This document shows positions 1-8,950 of a stretch of DNA of 64,000 nt, piece by piece. How positions within the stretch are numbered: the first letter of the stretch is position 1; every line of letters begins with the position of its first letter. A program made the translations under genes and the position numbers. The DNA is taken from assembly GCA_037034305.1 (NCBI GenBank), contig JBAGJY010000019.1, positions 62,001-126,000 of the forward strand, written 5' to 3'. A model generated the notes under the pieces. It was not told the DNA's origin. It saw only the letters and a program-made list of their open reading frames with translations, and ran no database searches. The DNA comes from Streptantibioticus_A sp037034305. Lineage in GTDB: Bacteria; Actinomycetota; Actinomycetes; Streptomycetales; Streptomycetaceae.

Positions 1-637
1 GGTGGCGTTGGTGCACGCGGCGGTCGGCGAGCACGACGAGGCGATGGCGCTGGTCGAGGAGGAACTGCTGCGCGCCCGGCGCTGGGGTGCGCCGCGGGCG
101 ATCGGCCGGGCGCTGCGCGCGACCGGACTCCTGGCCAGGGGACGCACCGGGGAGGGTCCGCTGCGCGGGGCGGTCGAGGTGCTCGAAGCGTCCGAGGCAC
201 GGCTCGACCTCGCCCGTACGCTGGCCGACCTGGGCATCTTGATGCGCAAGTCCAGCCGGCTCGGCGAGGCGCGCGAGTACCTGCGCCGGGCGCAGTCGCT
301 GGCCGAGCAGTGCGGGGCGAGCGTGCTGGCGCAGACCGCCCGCCAGGAACTGCTGGTCGCCGGGGCCCGGCCGCGGCGGCTCACCGAGGTCGGCATCGAC
401 GCGCTCACGCCGACCGAGCGGCGGGTCGCGCTGATGGCCGCGGGCAAGTTCACCAACCGGGAGATCGCCGGAAGGCTGTTCGTCACCCAGCGCACCGTGG
501 AACTGCACCTGAGCCGGGTGTACCGCAAGCTGTCGGTGTCCGGCCGCGCCGGTCTGACCGAGTACTTCGCCGACCTGCCCGGCAACGGCCCCTGGCCCAC
601 CCCCTGCGACACCACCGACGACCGCGCCACGGTGTGA
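1..637 (+). CDS. LuxR-family transcriptional regulator, 3' part
   Basis: The reading frame is open at the left edge, so only the C-terminal 211 or so residues are seen. Residues 134-185 form a LuxR/FixJ-type helix-turn-helix (TPTERRVA, TNREIA, TVELHLSRVYRKL). The alpha-helical, Arg/Leu/Glu-rich part before it resembles the TPR-like region of large ATP-binding LuxR (LAL) activators, which often control Streptomyces biosynthetic clusters. It converges on the azapteridine methyltransferase gene with a hairpin in between. A role as pathway activator is suggested only by position. The N-terminal domain is outside the window. Confidence 0.85.
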   Translation, partial: VALVHAAVGEHDEAMALVEEELLRARRWGAPRAIGRALRATGLLARGRTGEGPLRGAVEVLEASEARLDLARTLADLGILMRKSSRLGEAREYLRRAQSLAEQCGASVLAQTARQELLVAGARPRRLTEVGIDALTPTERRVALMAAGKFTNREIAGRLFVTQRTVELHLSRVYRKLSVSGRAGLTEYFADLPGNGPWPTPCDTTDDRATV

Positions 638-641
638 GGGG

Positions 642-665
642 CGGCCCCGTGGCGCGCTGGGGCCG
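642..665. terminator. Hairpin between convergent genes
   Basis: A perfect 7-bp stem (CGGCCCC with GGGGCCG, 10-nt loop) lies in the 57-bp gap between two convergent genes. It has no T tract, as is common in Streptomyces, and would serve both strands. This is inferred from the dyad and its position. Confidence 0.5.
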
Positions 666-694
666 GTGCGCCCCGGCGCGCCGCCGGGCGCGCG

Positions 695-1438
695 CTACCG
701 GTGGCAACGCAGCATGATCAGCGGCGGGTTGGCCTGGAAGTCGTCCCAGAAGCCCGCCGCGAAGGCGCGTTCCGCCGCGGCCGGAACCCGCAGCGGAACC
801 CAGGTCACGTCCGTGAACCCCGCCGCGGTCAGGGCCCGCTCGTAGACCGCGCGCGGTGGGTAGTTGGTGGTGAACGCGATCGGCGGGTCCAGCAGCGCGG
901 TGATCCGCACGCGTGGCCCCATGGTGCCCCGACCGGTCGGCACGTAGGTGAAGCCGTACTTGTCGGTCGCGGCGCCAGCGAAGCGGAATTCAGGGTTCTG
1001 GGTAAGGGCCAGGAACTCGCCCCCGTCGCGCAGGTTGCGGAACGCACCCCTGCACATCTGCGTCATCGCCGCCTCGCTGTCCGCGTAGTTGAGCAGGTAC
1101 ACCGCGGTCACCGCGTCGAAGCGGTCGAGACACGGAAGGTCGGCCGCGTCCGCGACGCTGTAGCGCACGCCGAGGGGCAGCCGCCGCTCGATGGCCCGCG
1201 CCGAGTCCACCATCTGCCGTGAGATGTCGACGCCGAGCACGTCCGCCGCGCCCAGCCGCTTGATGTGCCGGGCGTAGAAGCCGGTGCCGCAGGCCAGATC
1301 GAGCACCCTGCGGCCGGTCACGTTCCCCAGCATCCGCAGAAAGCTGTGCTGCTCCGGATACCGGGCCAGCGGCAGGGTCTTGAACCCCTCGTAGGACTCG
1401 CCGATGTCGTCGTACTGCTGGTGTTCCCGTGTCGTCAA
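695..1438 (-). CDS. SAM-dependent N-methyltransferase, ToxA-like (azapteridine cluster, MT1)
   Basis: A 247-residue class I methyltransferase. The SAM-binding motif I reads VLDLACGTGFYARH (about residues 45-58), followed by GVDIS with the acidic strand-2 residue. It resembles two other methyltransferases in this cluster (9339-10079 and 13814-14575). In Burkholderia, ToxA methylates the ring nitrogens of didemethyltoxoflavin, so an N-methyl transfer to the azapteridine ring is the likely role. The start is a TTG that overlaps the stop of the flavodoxin-like gene (TTGA) with an AAGGAAG-type ribosome site, so the two genes are translationally coupled. It is the last gene of a six-gene minus-strand operon. 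Which nitrogen it methylates cannot be read from sequence. Confidence 0.85.
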   Translation of the reverse strand: MTTREHQQYDDIGESYEGFKTLPLARYPEQHSFLRMLGNVTGRRVLDLACGTGFYARHIKRLGAADVLGVDISRQMVDSARAIERRLPLGVRYSVADAADLPCLDRFDAVTAVYLLNYADSEAAMTQMCRGAFRNLRDGGEFLALTQNPEFRFAGAATDKYGFTYVPTGRGTMGPRVRITALLDPPIAFTTNYPPRAVYERALTAAGFTDVTWVPLRVPAAAERAFAAGFWDDFQANPPLIMLRCHR

Positions 1439-2628
1439 CTCGCTTCCTTTCCAGGGGCGTTGTAGGCGTTCGGTCGCAGCCGGTCCCCGGCCAGCGCCAT
1501 GCGGCGGCCCTGGTGGCGGACCGCGGCCATGGCCTGGGCGGTGGGGGCGGGCCCCGCGGACAGCGGGTAGGAGGTTCCGTAGGGGTTCCCGCCCGCCGCG
1601 TGGACGGCGCGGTCGGTGTAGCCGGGCGGTACCGCCACCGCGCCGCAGTGCAACAGCATCTGATGGAGCGTCAGCAATGCTGTCTCGCAACCGGCGTGCG
1701 GGTGCGGCGCGGAGGTGAAGCCGCTGACCGGCTTGCCGGACAGCGGCCCCGCGCCGGACGGCGGCAGCAGCGACTGCACGAAGTCCACCAGCGGGGCGGC
1801 CATCGTGCCCAGCCGCGCCTGCGCGCCGAACACCACCGCGTCGGCCCACGCGATGTCCGCCGCAGTGACCCGTGCGGCTGGCGGCGCGCCGTGCCGCCGC
1901 TCGGACGGCGCCGGATCGGCGACCCGGCGCAGCCGGACCCGGGCGCCGCACTCCCGGGCGCCCGCGGCGCACTCCTGCGCCAGCAGCCGGGTGGCCGGGT
2001 CGCCCGCGTGATGGACCACCGTCACCTTCGTCGGGCCCCTGCCGGTCGTGACCGGTTCGGCTCGCGGCCGGGAGTGCGCGGTGATGTCGGCCAGCCGGTT
2101 GCCCAGCGCCCAGGCGGCCCGGGCCTCCAGCGGTTCGGTGGTCCGTCCGCGGCGGTGACTCACCGACAGGCCGTACGGGTTGCCGCCGGTGCCGGAGAAC
2201 GCGGCGCAGCCGGGATCCGCGCCCACCACCCAGGAGCCCCAGTGGTACGCCGTCTGGTACAGGGACAGCAGCGTGGCCTCCTGACCGCCGTGCAGCGAGG
2301 TCGCGGAGGTCATTCCGGTCACCACCCGGTCGGCCAGCCGCCCCTGTGCCCACACCTGGTCCGTGGAGTCCAGGAACCGTTTGAAGGCCGCGGAGACGTT
2401 GCCGAAGTACGTCGGCGTGGCCAGCACCAGACCGTCGGCCCACAGCAGGTCATCGGGCGTGGCCGACGGCACCTCGGGGCCGTGTGGCGGGGCGCCGTCG
2501 GCGGGTTCGGTGACCCGCAGCAGCCGTACCGTCGCGCCACTGGCCCGGGCGCCCGCCGCGGCGTGCCGGGCGAGCCGCCGTATCGTCCCCGACCGGCTGT
2601 GGTAGATGATCGCGACTCGTGTGCTCAT
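1435..2628 (-). CDS. Tandem flavodoxin/WrbA-like protein, two domains fused
   Basis: A 397-residue protein made of two WrbA/flavodoxin-like units of about 195 residues. The first begins RVAIIYHSRSGT, a good FMN phosphate loop, and ends with GGNPYG. The second (from about residue 200) starts VTVVHHAGDPAT, so the Ser/Thr-rich phosphate loop is not conserved, yet it keeps the ADA...FGAQARLG region and a second GGNPYG. WrbA-type proteins are normally single-domain FMN-dependent NAD(P)H:quinone oxidoreductases, so one active and one structural domain is a reasonable reading. It sits between the RibD-like gene (starts overlap or abut) and MT1. Flavin-dependent reduction or oxidation of the azapteridine is inferred. 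No counterpart exists in the five core tox genes known to me. Confidence 0.75.
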   Translation of the reverse strand: MSTRVAIIYHSRSGTIRRLARHAAAGARASGATVRLLRVTEPADGAPPHGPEVPSATPDDLLWADGLVLATPTYFGNVSAAFKRFLDSTDQVWAQGRLADRVVTGMTSATSLHGGQEATLLSLYQTAYHWGSWVVGADPGCAAFSGTGGNPYGLSVSHRRGRTTEPLEARAAWALGNRLADITAHSRPRAEPVTTGRGPTKVTVVHHAGDPATRLLAQECAAGARECGARVRLRRVADPAPSERRHGAPPAARVTAADIAWADAVVFGAQARLGTMAAPLVDFVQSLLPPSGAGPLSGKPVSGFTSAPHPHAGCETALLTLHQMLLHCGAVAVPPGYTDRAVHAAGGNPYGTSYPLSAGPAPTAQAMAAVRHQGRRMALAGDRLRPNAYNAPGKEAS

Positions 2629-3740
2629 GCGTCCTCCCGCTCAGCTCCCAGGGCGCGGGCGCGCAGCACCAGCCGCACGTCGTCACCGAGCCGGTCCACC
2701 GAGTCGAGCCGCAACCGCCGTGCGCCGTCCAGCGTCGTGACCCCGAAGTCGTCCAGCACCGAGCGCCCGCCGGAACCGATGAGCAACGGGGCCAGATAGG
2801 CGACGACCCGGTCAAGCAGGTCCTGTTCGGCGAACGCGGCGGCGAGCCGCGCCCCGCCTTCCAACAGCACGGATCGCACTCCGCGCCGGTTCAACTCCGC
2901 CGCCAGCGCGCACAGGTCGATGCCGTCCCCGGTCGTCGGCAGTACCAGCGACTCATGGCCGCCTGGCAGCCGCGGCCGGGGCGCGTCGGCGCCCACCACG
3001 ACCAGCGTGCGGGACGCGTCGTCCAGCACCCGGGCGTCGGGCCGGATGCGGCCGGCGCGGTCCAGCACGATCCGCAGCGGCGGGCGCCCGGCCACCCCGT
3101 GCCGCAGCCCCAGTTGCGGATCGTCGGCGCGCAGTGTGCCGGAGCCCACCAGCACCGCGTCGTGCGTCGCCCGCAGCGCGTGCGCGTCCGTCCGCGCCGC
3201 CCGGCCGGTGATCCAGCGCGACGTTGCGTCGGCCGCCGCCGAGCGGCCGTCGAGGCTGGCGCCGAACTTCCAGGTGAAGCAGGGGCGTTGGTGCCTCACG
3301 GCGGTCAGCCACAGTTCGTTGCCACGCTCGGCCTCCTCCCGCAGCACGTCCGGCACCACCTCCACCCCGGCCGCGCGCAGCCGTGCCGCACCGCCCGCGG
3401 CAGCGGGGTCCGGGTCCGGTACGGCGTAGACCACCCGGGCGATCCCGGCACGCAGCAGGGCGTCCGCGCACGGGCCGGTGCGGCCGTGGTGCGCGCACGG
3501 CTCCAACGTGACGACCGCGGTGCCGCCGCGCGTCCGCCCGCCCGCCACGGCCAGCGCCTCCACCTCGGCGTGCGGCATCCCGGCGCCGCGGTGCCAACCC
3601 TCGCCGAGCACCGCCCCGTCGCGGCCGAGCAGTACACAACCGACCACCGGATTGGGGCTGGTGCGCCCCAGCGCGTTCGCGGCCAGCGCCACGGCGCGGC
3701 GCATCGCGGCCCGCTCCACGGCGGTACGCGCGTCGCTCAT
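2625..3740 (-). CDS. RibD-type bifunctional pyrimidine deaminase/reductase (ToxE-like)
   Basis: A 371-residue homologue of riboflavin enzyme RibD. The N-terminal deaminase domain shows the zinc motif: HAE within GMPHAEVEAL, then PCAHHGRTGPC. The C-terminal half is a RibD-C reductase domain starting near WKFGASLDGR. In riboflavin synthesis RibD deaminates and reduces 2,5-diamino-6-ribosylamino-pyrimidinone phosphate. In the tox pathway the equivalent (ToxE) acts on the same GTP-derived intermediate. The ATG at 3740 overlaps the stop of the SUMF1-like gene (ATGA). A longer in-frame start exists but would lie inside the upstream gene. Cluster context makes a specialised copy more likely than the housekeeping ribD. 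Confidence 0.88.
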   Translation of the reverse strand: MSDARTAVERAAMRRAVALAANALGRTSPNPVVGCVLLGRDGAVLGEGWHRGAGMPHAEVEALAVAGGRTRGGTAVVTLEPCAHHGRTGPCADALLRAGIARVVYAVPDPDPAAAGGAARLRAAGVEVVPDVLREEAERGNELWLTAVRHQRPCFTWKFGASLDGRSAAADATSRWITGRAARTDAHALRATHDAVLVGSGTLRADDPQLGLRHGVAGRPPLRIVLDRAGRIRPDARVLDDASRTLVVVGADAPRPRLPGGHESLVLPTTGDGIDLCALAAELNRRGVRSVLLEGGARLAAAFAEQDLLDRVVAYLAPLLIGSGGRSVLDDFGVTTLDGARRLRLDSVDRLGDDVRLVLRARALGAEREDA

Positions 3741-4729
3741 GGCGACTCCGCCAACCGGAACCCCATGGCGTAGATGTCGCGTTGGTACCAGCCGTGCCTG
3801 CGGGCGCACCGGCACAGGTCGCCGAAGCGGGTGAAACTGCCGCCGCGAGCGATGCGGTAGCCGCCCAGGGAGCGGGCCAGATCGTCGTCGATCCGGTCCC
3901 CTCCGGGGTAGGGGGCGTAGTCGTCGGCCACGTACTCCTCGACGTTGCCCGCCATGTCGTGCACGCCGAACGGTGAGCGCCCGGCCGGGTACACGCCGAT
4001 CGGGGTGGTGGTCAGCGGGCCGTGCTCCACGGTGTTGGCACGGTCCGGACCGAAGCGCTCGCCCCAGGGGAACTCACGGCCGTCGCCGCCCGAGGCCGCG
4101 TACTCCCACTCGGCCTCGGTGGGCAGCCGGAACGCCCGCCCGGTGCGCCCGGCGAGCCAGGCGGCGTAGCCGTCGGCGGCCTGCGGGGGCACCGTCCACA
4201 CCGGATGGTTGGCGAACTGGGGTGGGTAGCCGCCGAAACGCCAGGACGTGGGCAGCCAGGTGGCGCCGGTCTCCTCCAGGAAGCGGCGGTACTCGGCGTT
4301 GGTCACCGGATACAGCGCGATCCGGAAGGCGGCGACGCGCACCTCGTGGGCCGGGCACTCCTTGGCGATCCACTCCTGTTCCACCCCCGCGTGCCGCCAC
4401 CGCTGCAGCACGCCGTCCACCTCGTGCGGCGGCAGTCCGAGGCGTACCCGGGAAGCCGGGACCGACGCCATTGGCGGGTCGTCCACGCGTACCCGTGTGT
4501 CGCCGACCAGGCCGAGGACCGTACCGGCCGCGTGGCGGCGCTCGAACGGCTGCTGCGGATCCTCGGCCACCGCGACCAGCCGGGCGGGGTCGGCGGTGAG
4601 CAGGTCGCGGTGGTCGGCCAGTGCCCACCGCGGGCCGCGGGCGGTGAAGGTGTCGGACAGCCCCATGGCCGCCCGGTCGGACAGGGTGTTGGGGTTGGCG
4701 GCGACGGCCGCCGGCTGACTGCTGGTCAC
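3737..4729 (-). CDS. SUMF1/formylglycine-generating-enzyme-fold protein (ToxD-like)
   Basis: A 330-residue protein whose C-terminal two thirds is an FGE-sulfatase domain: YPVTNAEYRRFLEETG, RLPTEAEWEYAASGGDGREF, GVHDMAGNVEEYVADDY, RGGSF and GFRLAE. Known members include formylglycine-generating enzyme and the iron sulfoxide synthases EgtB/OvoA. Toxoflavin clusters carry one (ToxD), whose exact reaction is not established to my knowledge. Of the two copper-binding cysteines of true FGE, only one appears kept (GDLCRC region), so simple formylglycine formation is unlikely. The GTG start at 4729 has a GGAGG site 6 nt upstream. It lies 144 bp downstream of the WD-repeat gene and overlaps the RibD gene by 4 nt. 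Confidence 0.82.
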   Translation of the reverse strand: MTSSQPAAVAANPNTLSDRAAMGLSDTFTARGPRWALADHRDLLTADPARLVAVAEDPQQPFERRHAAGTVLGLVGDTRVRVDDPPMASVPASRVRLGLPPHEVDGVLQRWRHAGVEQEWIAKECPAHEVRVAAFRIALYPVTNAEYRRFLEETGATWLPTSWRFGGYPPQFANHPVWTVPPQAADGYAAWLAGRTGRAFRLPTEAEWEYAASGGDGREFPWGERFGPDRANTVEHGPLTTTPIGVYPAGRSPFGVHDMAGNVEEYVADDYAPYPGGDRIDDDLARSLGGYRIARGGSFTRFGDLCRCARRHGWYQRDIYAMGFRLAESP

Positions 4730-4873
4730 GGGACCTCCGTTACGGGCACGGCGTCTCGGGCGGGGGCGGCGGAACCACGCCGAACGGCCTGTGGGATTCA
4801 CGGGTTCCGCGCTGGTGCTCCGGGCGGGACGGGATGTGCCACGCCGCCCCCGGAGCCGTCGGGGAGCGTCGGG

Positions 4874-6559
4874 TCACCCGGCGACCGGGTACACCCGTCC
4901 GTCGTAGGACGCCGCGATGAACACCCGGCGGGCCGCGTCGTAGGCCAGGCAGGAGATCCCTGCCGTGGTGGGCCGCACCACGGTGGTCCACTCGTCCGCC
5001 GCGCGGTCGTACAGCGCCACCCGTCCGTTGTAGCTTCCGGTGGCGATCACCCGGCCGTCGGGGGAGGCGGCGACACACTTGATGGAGTGGGTGTGCGGGG
5101 TGGACAGCACCCGCACGTCCCGCCGCGGGTCCCACACCCGCAGCTTCAGGTCCCGGCTGACGCTGGCGAACCAGCCGTCGCCGAGTCCCGCGCAGCCGTT
5201 GGCGATCCGGTCGTGGGCGCCCTCGACGGTGGCCACCTTCTCCAGCGTGGACGCCCGGTACCAGGTCGCCGAGGCGTCGGCGGCCACCGAGAAGACCAGG
5301 TCACCGGAGACGGCGACGCCCTTGACGGCGTTGGTGTGCAGCGACAGGTCGGTGACGTGCTCGACCTGGCCCGGTCCGGTGTGCCGCAGCACCAGCCCCT
5401 CGCCGGTGTAGGCGCCGATGATCACGTGCCGCGCGCCCTGGTGGTCGAAGGCGGCGCCGCAGTTCAGCGGCGAGCGGTGCTGGTAGAGCTCACTGCCGCT
5501 GAGCGCGTCGAAGACCTTGCCCAACTGGCCACCGCAGAGCACCAGATCGCCCAGTGGCACCAGGAAGTTGCACAGGCTCCCGGTCCGCGCGACCTCGTCG
5601 CCCTCGCGCCGTACGATCCCGCCGTCGCCGACCGTCAGGGCGCCGGTCGAGCGGGGCAGCACGGCGTTGACGCCGTCGGTGGCCGGGACCTCGGCGGTGT
5701 CCCAGACGCGGCTGGCGTAGTCGTAGCCGCGGTAGGTCGCTCCGAAGGTGGCGAAGACCAGCCGTGAGCCGCCCGCGAACGCGCAGGAGCGCGGCCATAC
5801 GTCGTCCGGGAGCGCGGTGGTGTCACGCAGCCGGGGCTGTTCGGTGGAGACGTCCCACAGCCGCATGGTGCGGTCGTAGCTGAGGCTGACGAGCAACTGC
5901 CGGGTGCCGTCCAGCACCAGTCGTTTGATGCCTGCGTCGTGGGCGGGCAGCACGCCGCGTCCCCGCGGGCCGACGACGATGATCCGTCCTTCGTCGTTGC
6001 CCGCGTAGATGGTGCCTCCCGCGGAGATCGCGACGGTGTCGGTCTCCACGCCGTCCATGTCGATGTCGGCCAGCAGTCCGCCGGTCGCCAGCGACCACCG
6101 CTTGATAGTGCCGTCGTCGCTGGAGGAGATCAACTCGTCGGCGTCCCTGGCCCATTCGACCGAGATGACATCGGCGGTGTGCCCCTCGAACGTGGCGAGA
6201 AGCGCGCCGGTGAAGTCGTAGACCCGGACCCGGTGGTCCCGGGAGGCGGTGGCGATCAGTTCCCTGGACGGATGGAAGACCGACATCTCCACGTCGTCCT
6301 GCTGCTCGGCGAGCACCGCGACCAGCCGCAGGTCCGGCACGGTCCACAGGCGTGCGGTGTAGTCGCTGGAGGAGGTCAGAAGATGGCGGCCGTCCGGCGA
6401 GAAGGCGCACTGGTTGGCCAGGTGGTCGTGGAACGAGCGGCTCACCGCGGTGCCGGTGCGCTGGTCCCAGCAGATGACCTGGTTGTCGTAGCCCGCGGTC
6501 GCCACGTAGGCGTCGCGCCAGGCGGCTATGCCGCTGATGGGGCTGCGGTGCTGGATCAC
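4874..6559 (-). CDS. WD40-repeat protein (ToxC-like)
   Basis: A 561-residue beta-propeller protein with many WD-type repeats ending in signatures such as VICWDQ, ARLWTV, VRVYDF, IKRWSL, MRLWDV, RVWDTA, RVWDPR and VALYDR. There are about a dozen repeats, enough for a double propeller. There is no signal peptide. WD-repeat proteins are scaffolds or, rarely, catalysts. The toxoflavin operon has one (ToxC) of unassigned function, and its presence here strongly supports the pathway call. The GTG start overlaps the stop of the GTP cyclohydrolase gene (GTGA), with GGAGG 8 nt upstream. Confidence 0.88.
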   Translation of the reverse strand: MIQHRSPISGIAAWRDAYVATAGYDNQVICWDQRTGTAVSRSFHDHLANQCAFSPDGRHLLTSSSDYTARLWTVPDLRLVAVLAEQQDDVEMSVFHPSRELIATASRDHRVRVYDFTGALLATFEGHTADVISVEWARDADELISSSDDGTIKRWSLATGGLLADIDMDGVETDTVAISAGGTIYAGNDEGRIIVVGPRGRGVLPAHDAGIKRLVLDGTRQLLVSLSYDRTMRLWDVSTEQPRLRDTTALPDDVWPRSCAFAGGSRLVFATFGATYRGYDYASRVWDTAEVPATDGVNAVLPRSTGALTVGDGGIVRREGDEVARTGSLCNFLVPLGDLVLCGGQLGKVFDALSGSELYQHRSPLNCGAAFDHQGARHVIIGAYTGEGLVLRHTGPGQVEHVTDLSLHTNAVKGVAVSGDLVFSVAADASATWYRASTLEKVATVEGAHDRIANGCAGLGDGWFASVSRDLKLRVWDPRRDVRVLSTPHTHSIKCVAASPDGRVIATGSYNGRVALYDRAADEWTTVVRPTTAGISCLAYDAARRVFIAASYDGRVYPVAG

Positions 6560-7230
6560 GCGGACACCTCCGTGACCTCGATGCTGTGACCGCCCTTCTC
6601 CGCCTTGGCCTTCAGATAGCAGCGGTTCCGTTCGGTGACGAAGATCCCGGTCGGCACCCGTTCCTCGACGGTGATGCCGTAGGCGGTCAACTGCCTCACC
6701 TTCTCCGGGTTGTTGGTGAGCAGCCGGATACGGGTGACGTCCAGCGCCCTGAGCATCTGGGCCGCCGCGTGGTAGTCGCGCGGATCGTCGGAGAAGTTCA
6801 GCTCGCGGTTGGCGGCGAAGGTGTCCAGGCCCTTTTGGTCCTGCACCCGGTAGGCGTCGAGCTTGTTGTACAGGCCGATGCCGCGGCCCTCCTGGCGCAG
6901 GTAGAGCAGTATGCCGCCGGAGGCGGCCACCAGCCGCAGCGACTCGTCCAGTTGCGGTCCGCAGTCGCACCGCCCGGAGCCGAACACGTCGCCGGTCAGG
7001 CACTCCGAGTGCATCCGGACCAGCGGTACCTCCGTGCTGGGGGCGCACACCACGGCGATGTGCTCCAGACCGTCTGTCAGGCCGGAGAACGTGACCATGT
7101 GCGCGGTCTGCCAGGTTCCGTCGGCCAGCCGCAGTGGAACGTCGACCCGGGACCGTATGCCGGCCTCGTTCGCCGGGTGTTCGGCCGCCGCGGTTGATGG
7201 GGCTGTCTTGCCGTTGAGCACGTCTGGCAC
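6556..7230 (-). CDS. GTP cyclohydrolase II (ToxB-like), first enzyme of azapteridine synthesis
   Basis: A 224-residue stand-alone GTP cyclohydrolase II without the RibB (DHBP synthase) domain usual in housekeeping actinobacterial RibBA. The zinc cysteines lie in HSECLTGDVFGSGRCDCGPQ, and the GTP-binding/catalytic region reads RQEGRGIGLYNKL, followed by TNNPEKV. It opens GTP to the diaminopyrimidinone that feeds both riboflavin and toxoflavin. The GTG start at 7230 is chosen because GGGAGGG lies 4 nt upstream. A longer open frame upstream has no supporting site. It is the first gene of the six-gene operon running to 695. Confidence 0.9.
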   Translation of the reverse strand: MPDVLNGKTAPSTAAAEHPANEAGIRSRVDVPLRLADGTWQTAHMVTFSGLTDGLEHIAVVCAPSTEVPLVRMHSECLTGDVFGSGRCDCGPQLDESLRLVAASGGILLYLRQEGRGIGLYNKLDAYRVQDQKGLDTFAANRELNFSDDPRDYHAAAQMLRALDVTRIRLLTNNPEKVRQLTAYGITVEERVPTGIFVTERNRCYLKAKAEKGGHSIEVTEVSA

Positions 7231-7423
7231 TGTTTCCCTCCCGTGGAGAAGGCACGTCGGCACCTCGCGGTGCCGGTCACGTGCGTGCTGGGTGTGCTGC
7301 GTACAGCATCGGCGGCGGGGCGACCGCGTACAGCACGGGTTGGACCGATATACGGACCGAAGCTTTTTCCGCATGCCACCGAAGCGCACCGAAGCGCGGG
7401 GTGGGCGGTGCGGGAAACGCGAA

Positions 7424-7458
7424 GGCCCGGGTCGGCCTGGTGCGCCGAACCCGGGGCC
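7424..7458 (-). terminator. Terminator hairpin after the MFS exporter gene
   Basis: A strong GC stem (left arm 7424-7436, right arm 7444-7458, 7-nt loop, two single-base bulges) lies 17 nt past the stop of the exporter gene. It separates the exporter transcript from the GTP cyclohydrolase operon, whose promoter should therefore lie between about 7231 and 7423. That stretch also holds the dyad TGCTGCGTACAGCA at 7295-7308. Confidence 0.6.
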
Positions 7459-7475
7459 GGGGGAGGGGAGTTGGG

Positions 7476-8930
7476 CTACGCGGTGTGCTTGGGGTCGGGC
7501 ACGGCGGCGGCCGCGGCGCGCGGTTCGTCCTCGGCGCCGAGCGCGCGGGCGGTTCGGCGGACCGCGGTGCGCAGGCCCGCGGCGATGCCGAGCAGCGCCG
7601 CCGCCGCGGCGATGACGTAGATCAGGCCGAGGCCGCGGCTGTCGGACCAGCCGTGGGCGGAGCCGAAGGCGGTGATGGCGGTGCCGAGGCCGGTCATCAC
7701 GGCCACCGAGAGGGTCTCGCACAGTTGGAGGCTGGAACTGGCCGCGCCCTCCTGCCCCTGCGGGGCGAGTGCCAGGACGATGGTGGTGACCGCCGGGTAG
7801 ACCAGGCCCATGCCGAGACCGGCGACCGCCCAGCCGCCGACGGCGAGCGCGGTGCTCCTCAGCTCGGTGCCGATGGACAGCGCGATCAGCGCGTCCCCCG
7901 CGACCAGCAGGACGAACCCGATGACCACCCGCACGTGCCGTCCGGATCCGCCGCTGCGGGTGTCCAGCCTGGCCTGCAGCCATGCCCCGCTGACCCAGGT
8001 GAGGGCACCCGCGGACAGCGCCAGTCCGGACTCCAGCGTGGTCAGTCCCAGCACCCGGGTCATGCTCAGCGGGAAGAAGGACTCGCCGCCGTAGTACGCG
8101 GTGCTCACCAGGCCGCGCACGATCATCCCGGCGGGCATGCCGCGCCGGGCGGTGAGCGTTCCCGCGGGCAGCAGCTTGTTCAGTACCGGCACTGCCACCG
8201 CGACGCCCACCGCGACCAGCGGCACCAGCACCACCACGTCGTGGTTCTCCAGACCGGCGAGCAGCGCGCCGACGCCCAGCACCAGCAGCATGGTCAGCGG
8301 CAGCCGGTTCTGGCCGGAGGCGGCCCCGGTCCCGGTCAACCGGCGCAGCGCGGGCAGCGTCAGCAGCACCGCGACCGGCACCAGGGGCACCAGCACGAGG
8401 AAGACCACCCGCCAGTTGGTGGCACTGGCCAGCGCGCCGGCGACGGCCGGGCCGAGCAGTGCCGGAAGCGTCCAGGACGAGGCCACCAGGGCCAGCATCC
8501 GGGCACGCAGTTCGTCGGGGTAGGCGCGGCCGACGATCAGGTACGCGAGCGCCAACACGCCACCGACGCCGAGCCCTTGGAGCACCCGGCCGAGCAGCAG
8601 CACATACCAGTTGGAGGCGATGGCGGCGACCGCGCAGCCGATGACGAACACCGTGAACGCCTGCAGATAGGGGCGGGTGGGACCGGTGCGGTCGGCGCCC
8701 TGGCCCGCGGCGACGGTACCGAAGAGGTTCGCCAGCATGAAGGCGGTGAACGCCCAGCCGAACAGCTTGATCCCGCCCAGGTCCTCGGCCGCCTTCGGCA
8801 GCACGGTGGCCACTCCCAGCCAGAGGAAGGCCACCAGGGTGACCGACGTGATCAGGCCTAAGGACAGGGCGCGGTACCGCGGGGAGAGGACCCCGTCATC
8901 CGAGGGGGCGGCCCCGGTCTTCTCGGTCAT
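7476..8930 (-). CDS. MFS drug-type exporter of the azapteridine cluster
   Basis: A 484-residue major facilitator with about 14 hydrophobic segments (DHA2/EmrB-like arrangement). It carries the loop motif GQGADRTG after the second helix and GRVLQGLGVGG in the fourth. It probably exports the toxic azapteridine. Burkholderia uses an RND pump (ToxFGHI) for this instead. A good CGGAGG site precedes the ATG. It is divergent from the ArsR-type regulator across a symmetric operator. Codon 24 is TTA (8859-8861), a bldA-type rare codon, so export may be limited to late growth. Confidence 0.88.
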   Translation of the reverse strand: MTEKTGAAPSDDGVLSPRYRALSLGLITSVTLVAFLWLGVATVLPKAAEDLGGIKLFGWAFTAFMLANLFGTVAAGQGADRTGPTRPYLQAFTVFVIGCAVAAIASNWYVLLLGRVLQGLGVGGVLALAYLIVGRAYPDELRARMLALVASSWTLPALLGPAVAGALASATNWRVVFLVLVPLVPVAVLLTLPALRRLTGTGAASGQNRLPLTMLLVLGVGALLAGLENHDVVVLVPLVAVGVAVAVPVLNKLLPAGTLTARRGMPAGMIVRGLVSTAYYGGESFFPLSMTRVLGLTTLESGLALSAGALTWVSGAWLQARLDTRSGGSGRHVRVVIGFVLLVAGDALIALSIGTELRSTALAVGGWAVAGLGMGLVYPAVTTIVLALAPQGQEGAASSSLQLCETLSVAVMTGLGTAITAFGSAHGWSDSRGLGLIYVIAAAAALLGIAAGLRTAVRRTARALGAEDEPRAAAAAVPDPKHTA

Positions 8931-8950
8931 CAGACCTCCGTAGCCATTAC

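Noticed and set aside
2625..7230. Ordinary riboflavin operon
   Set aside because: Lumazine synthase, riboflavin synthase and the RibB domain are absent, while WD-repeat and SUMF1-fold genes are present.
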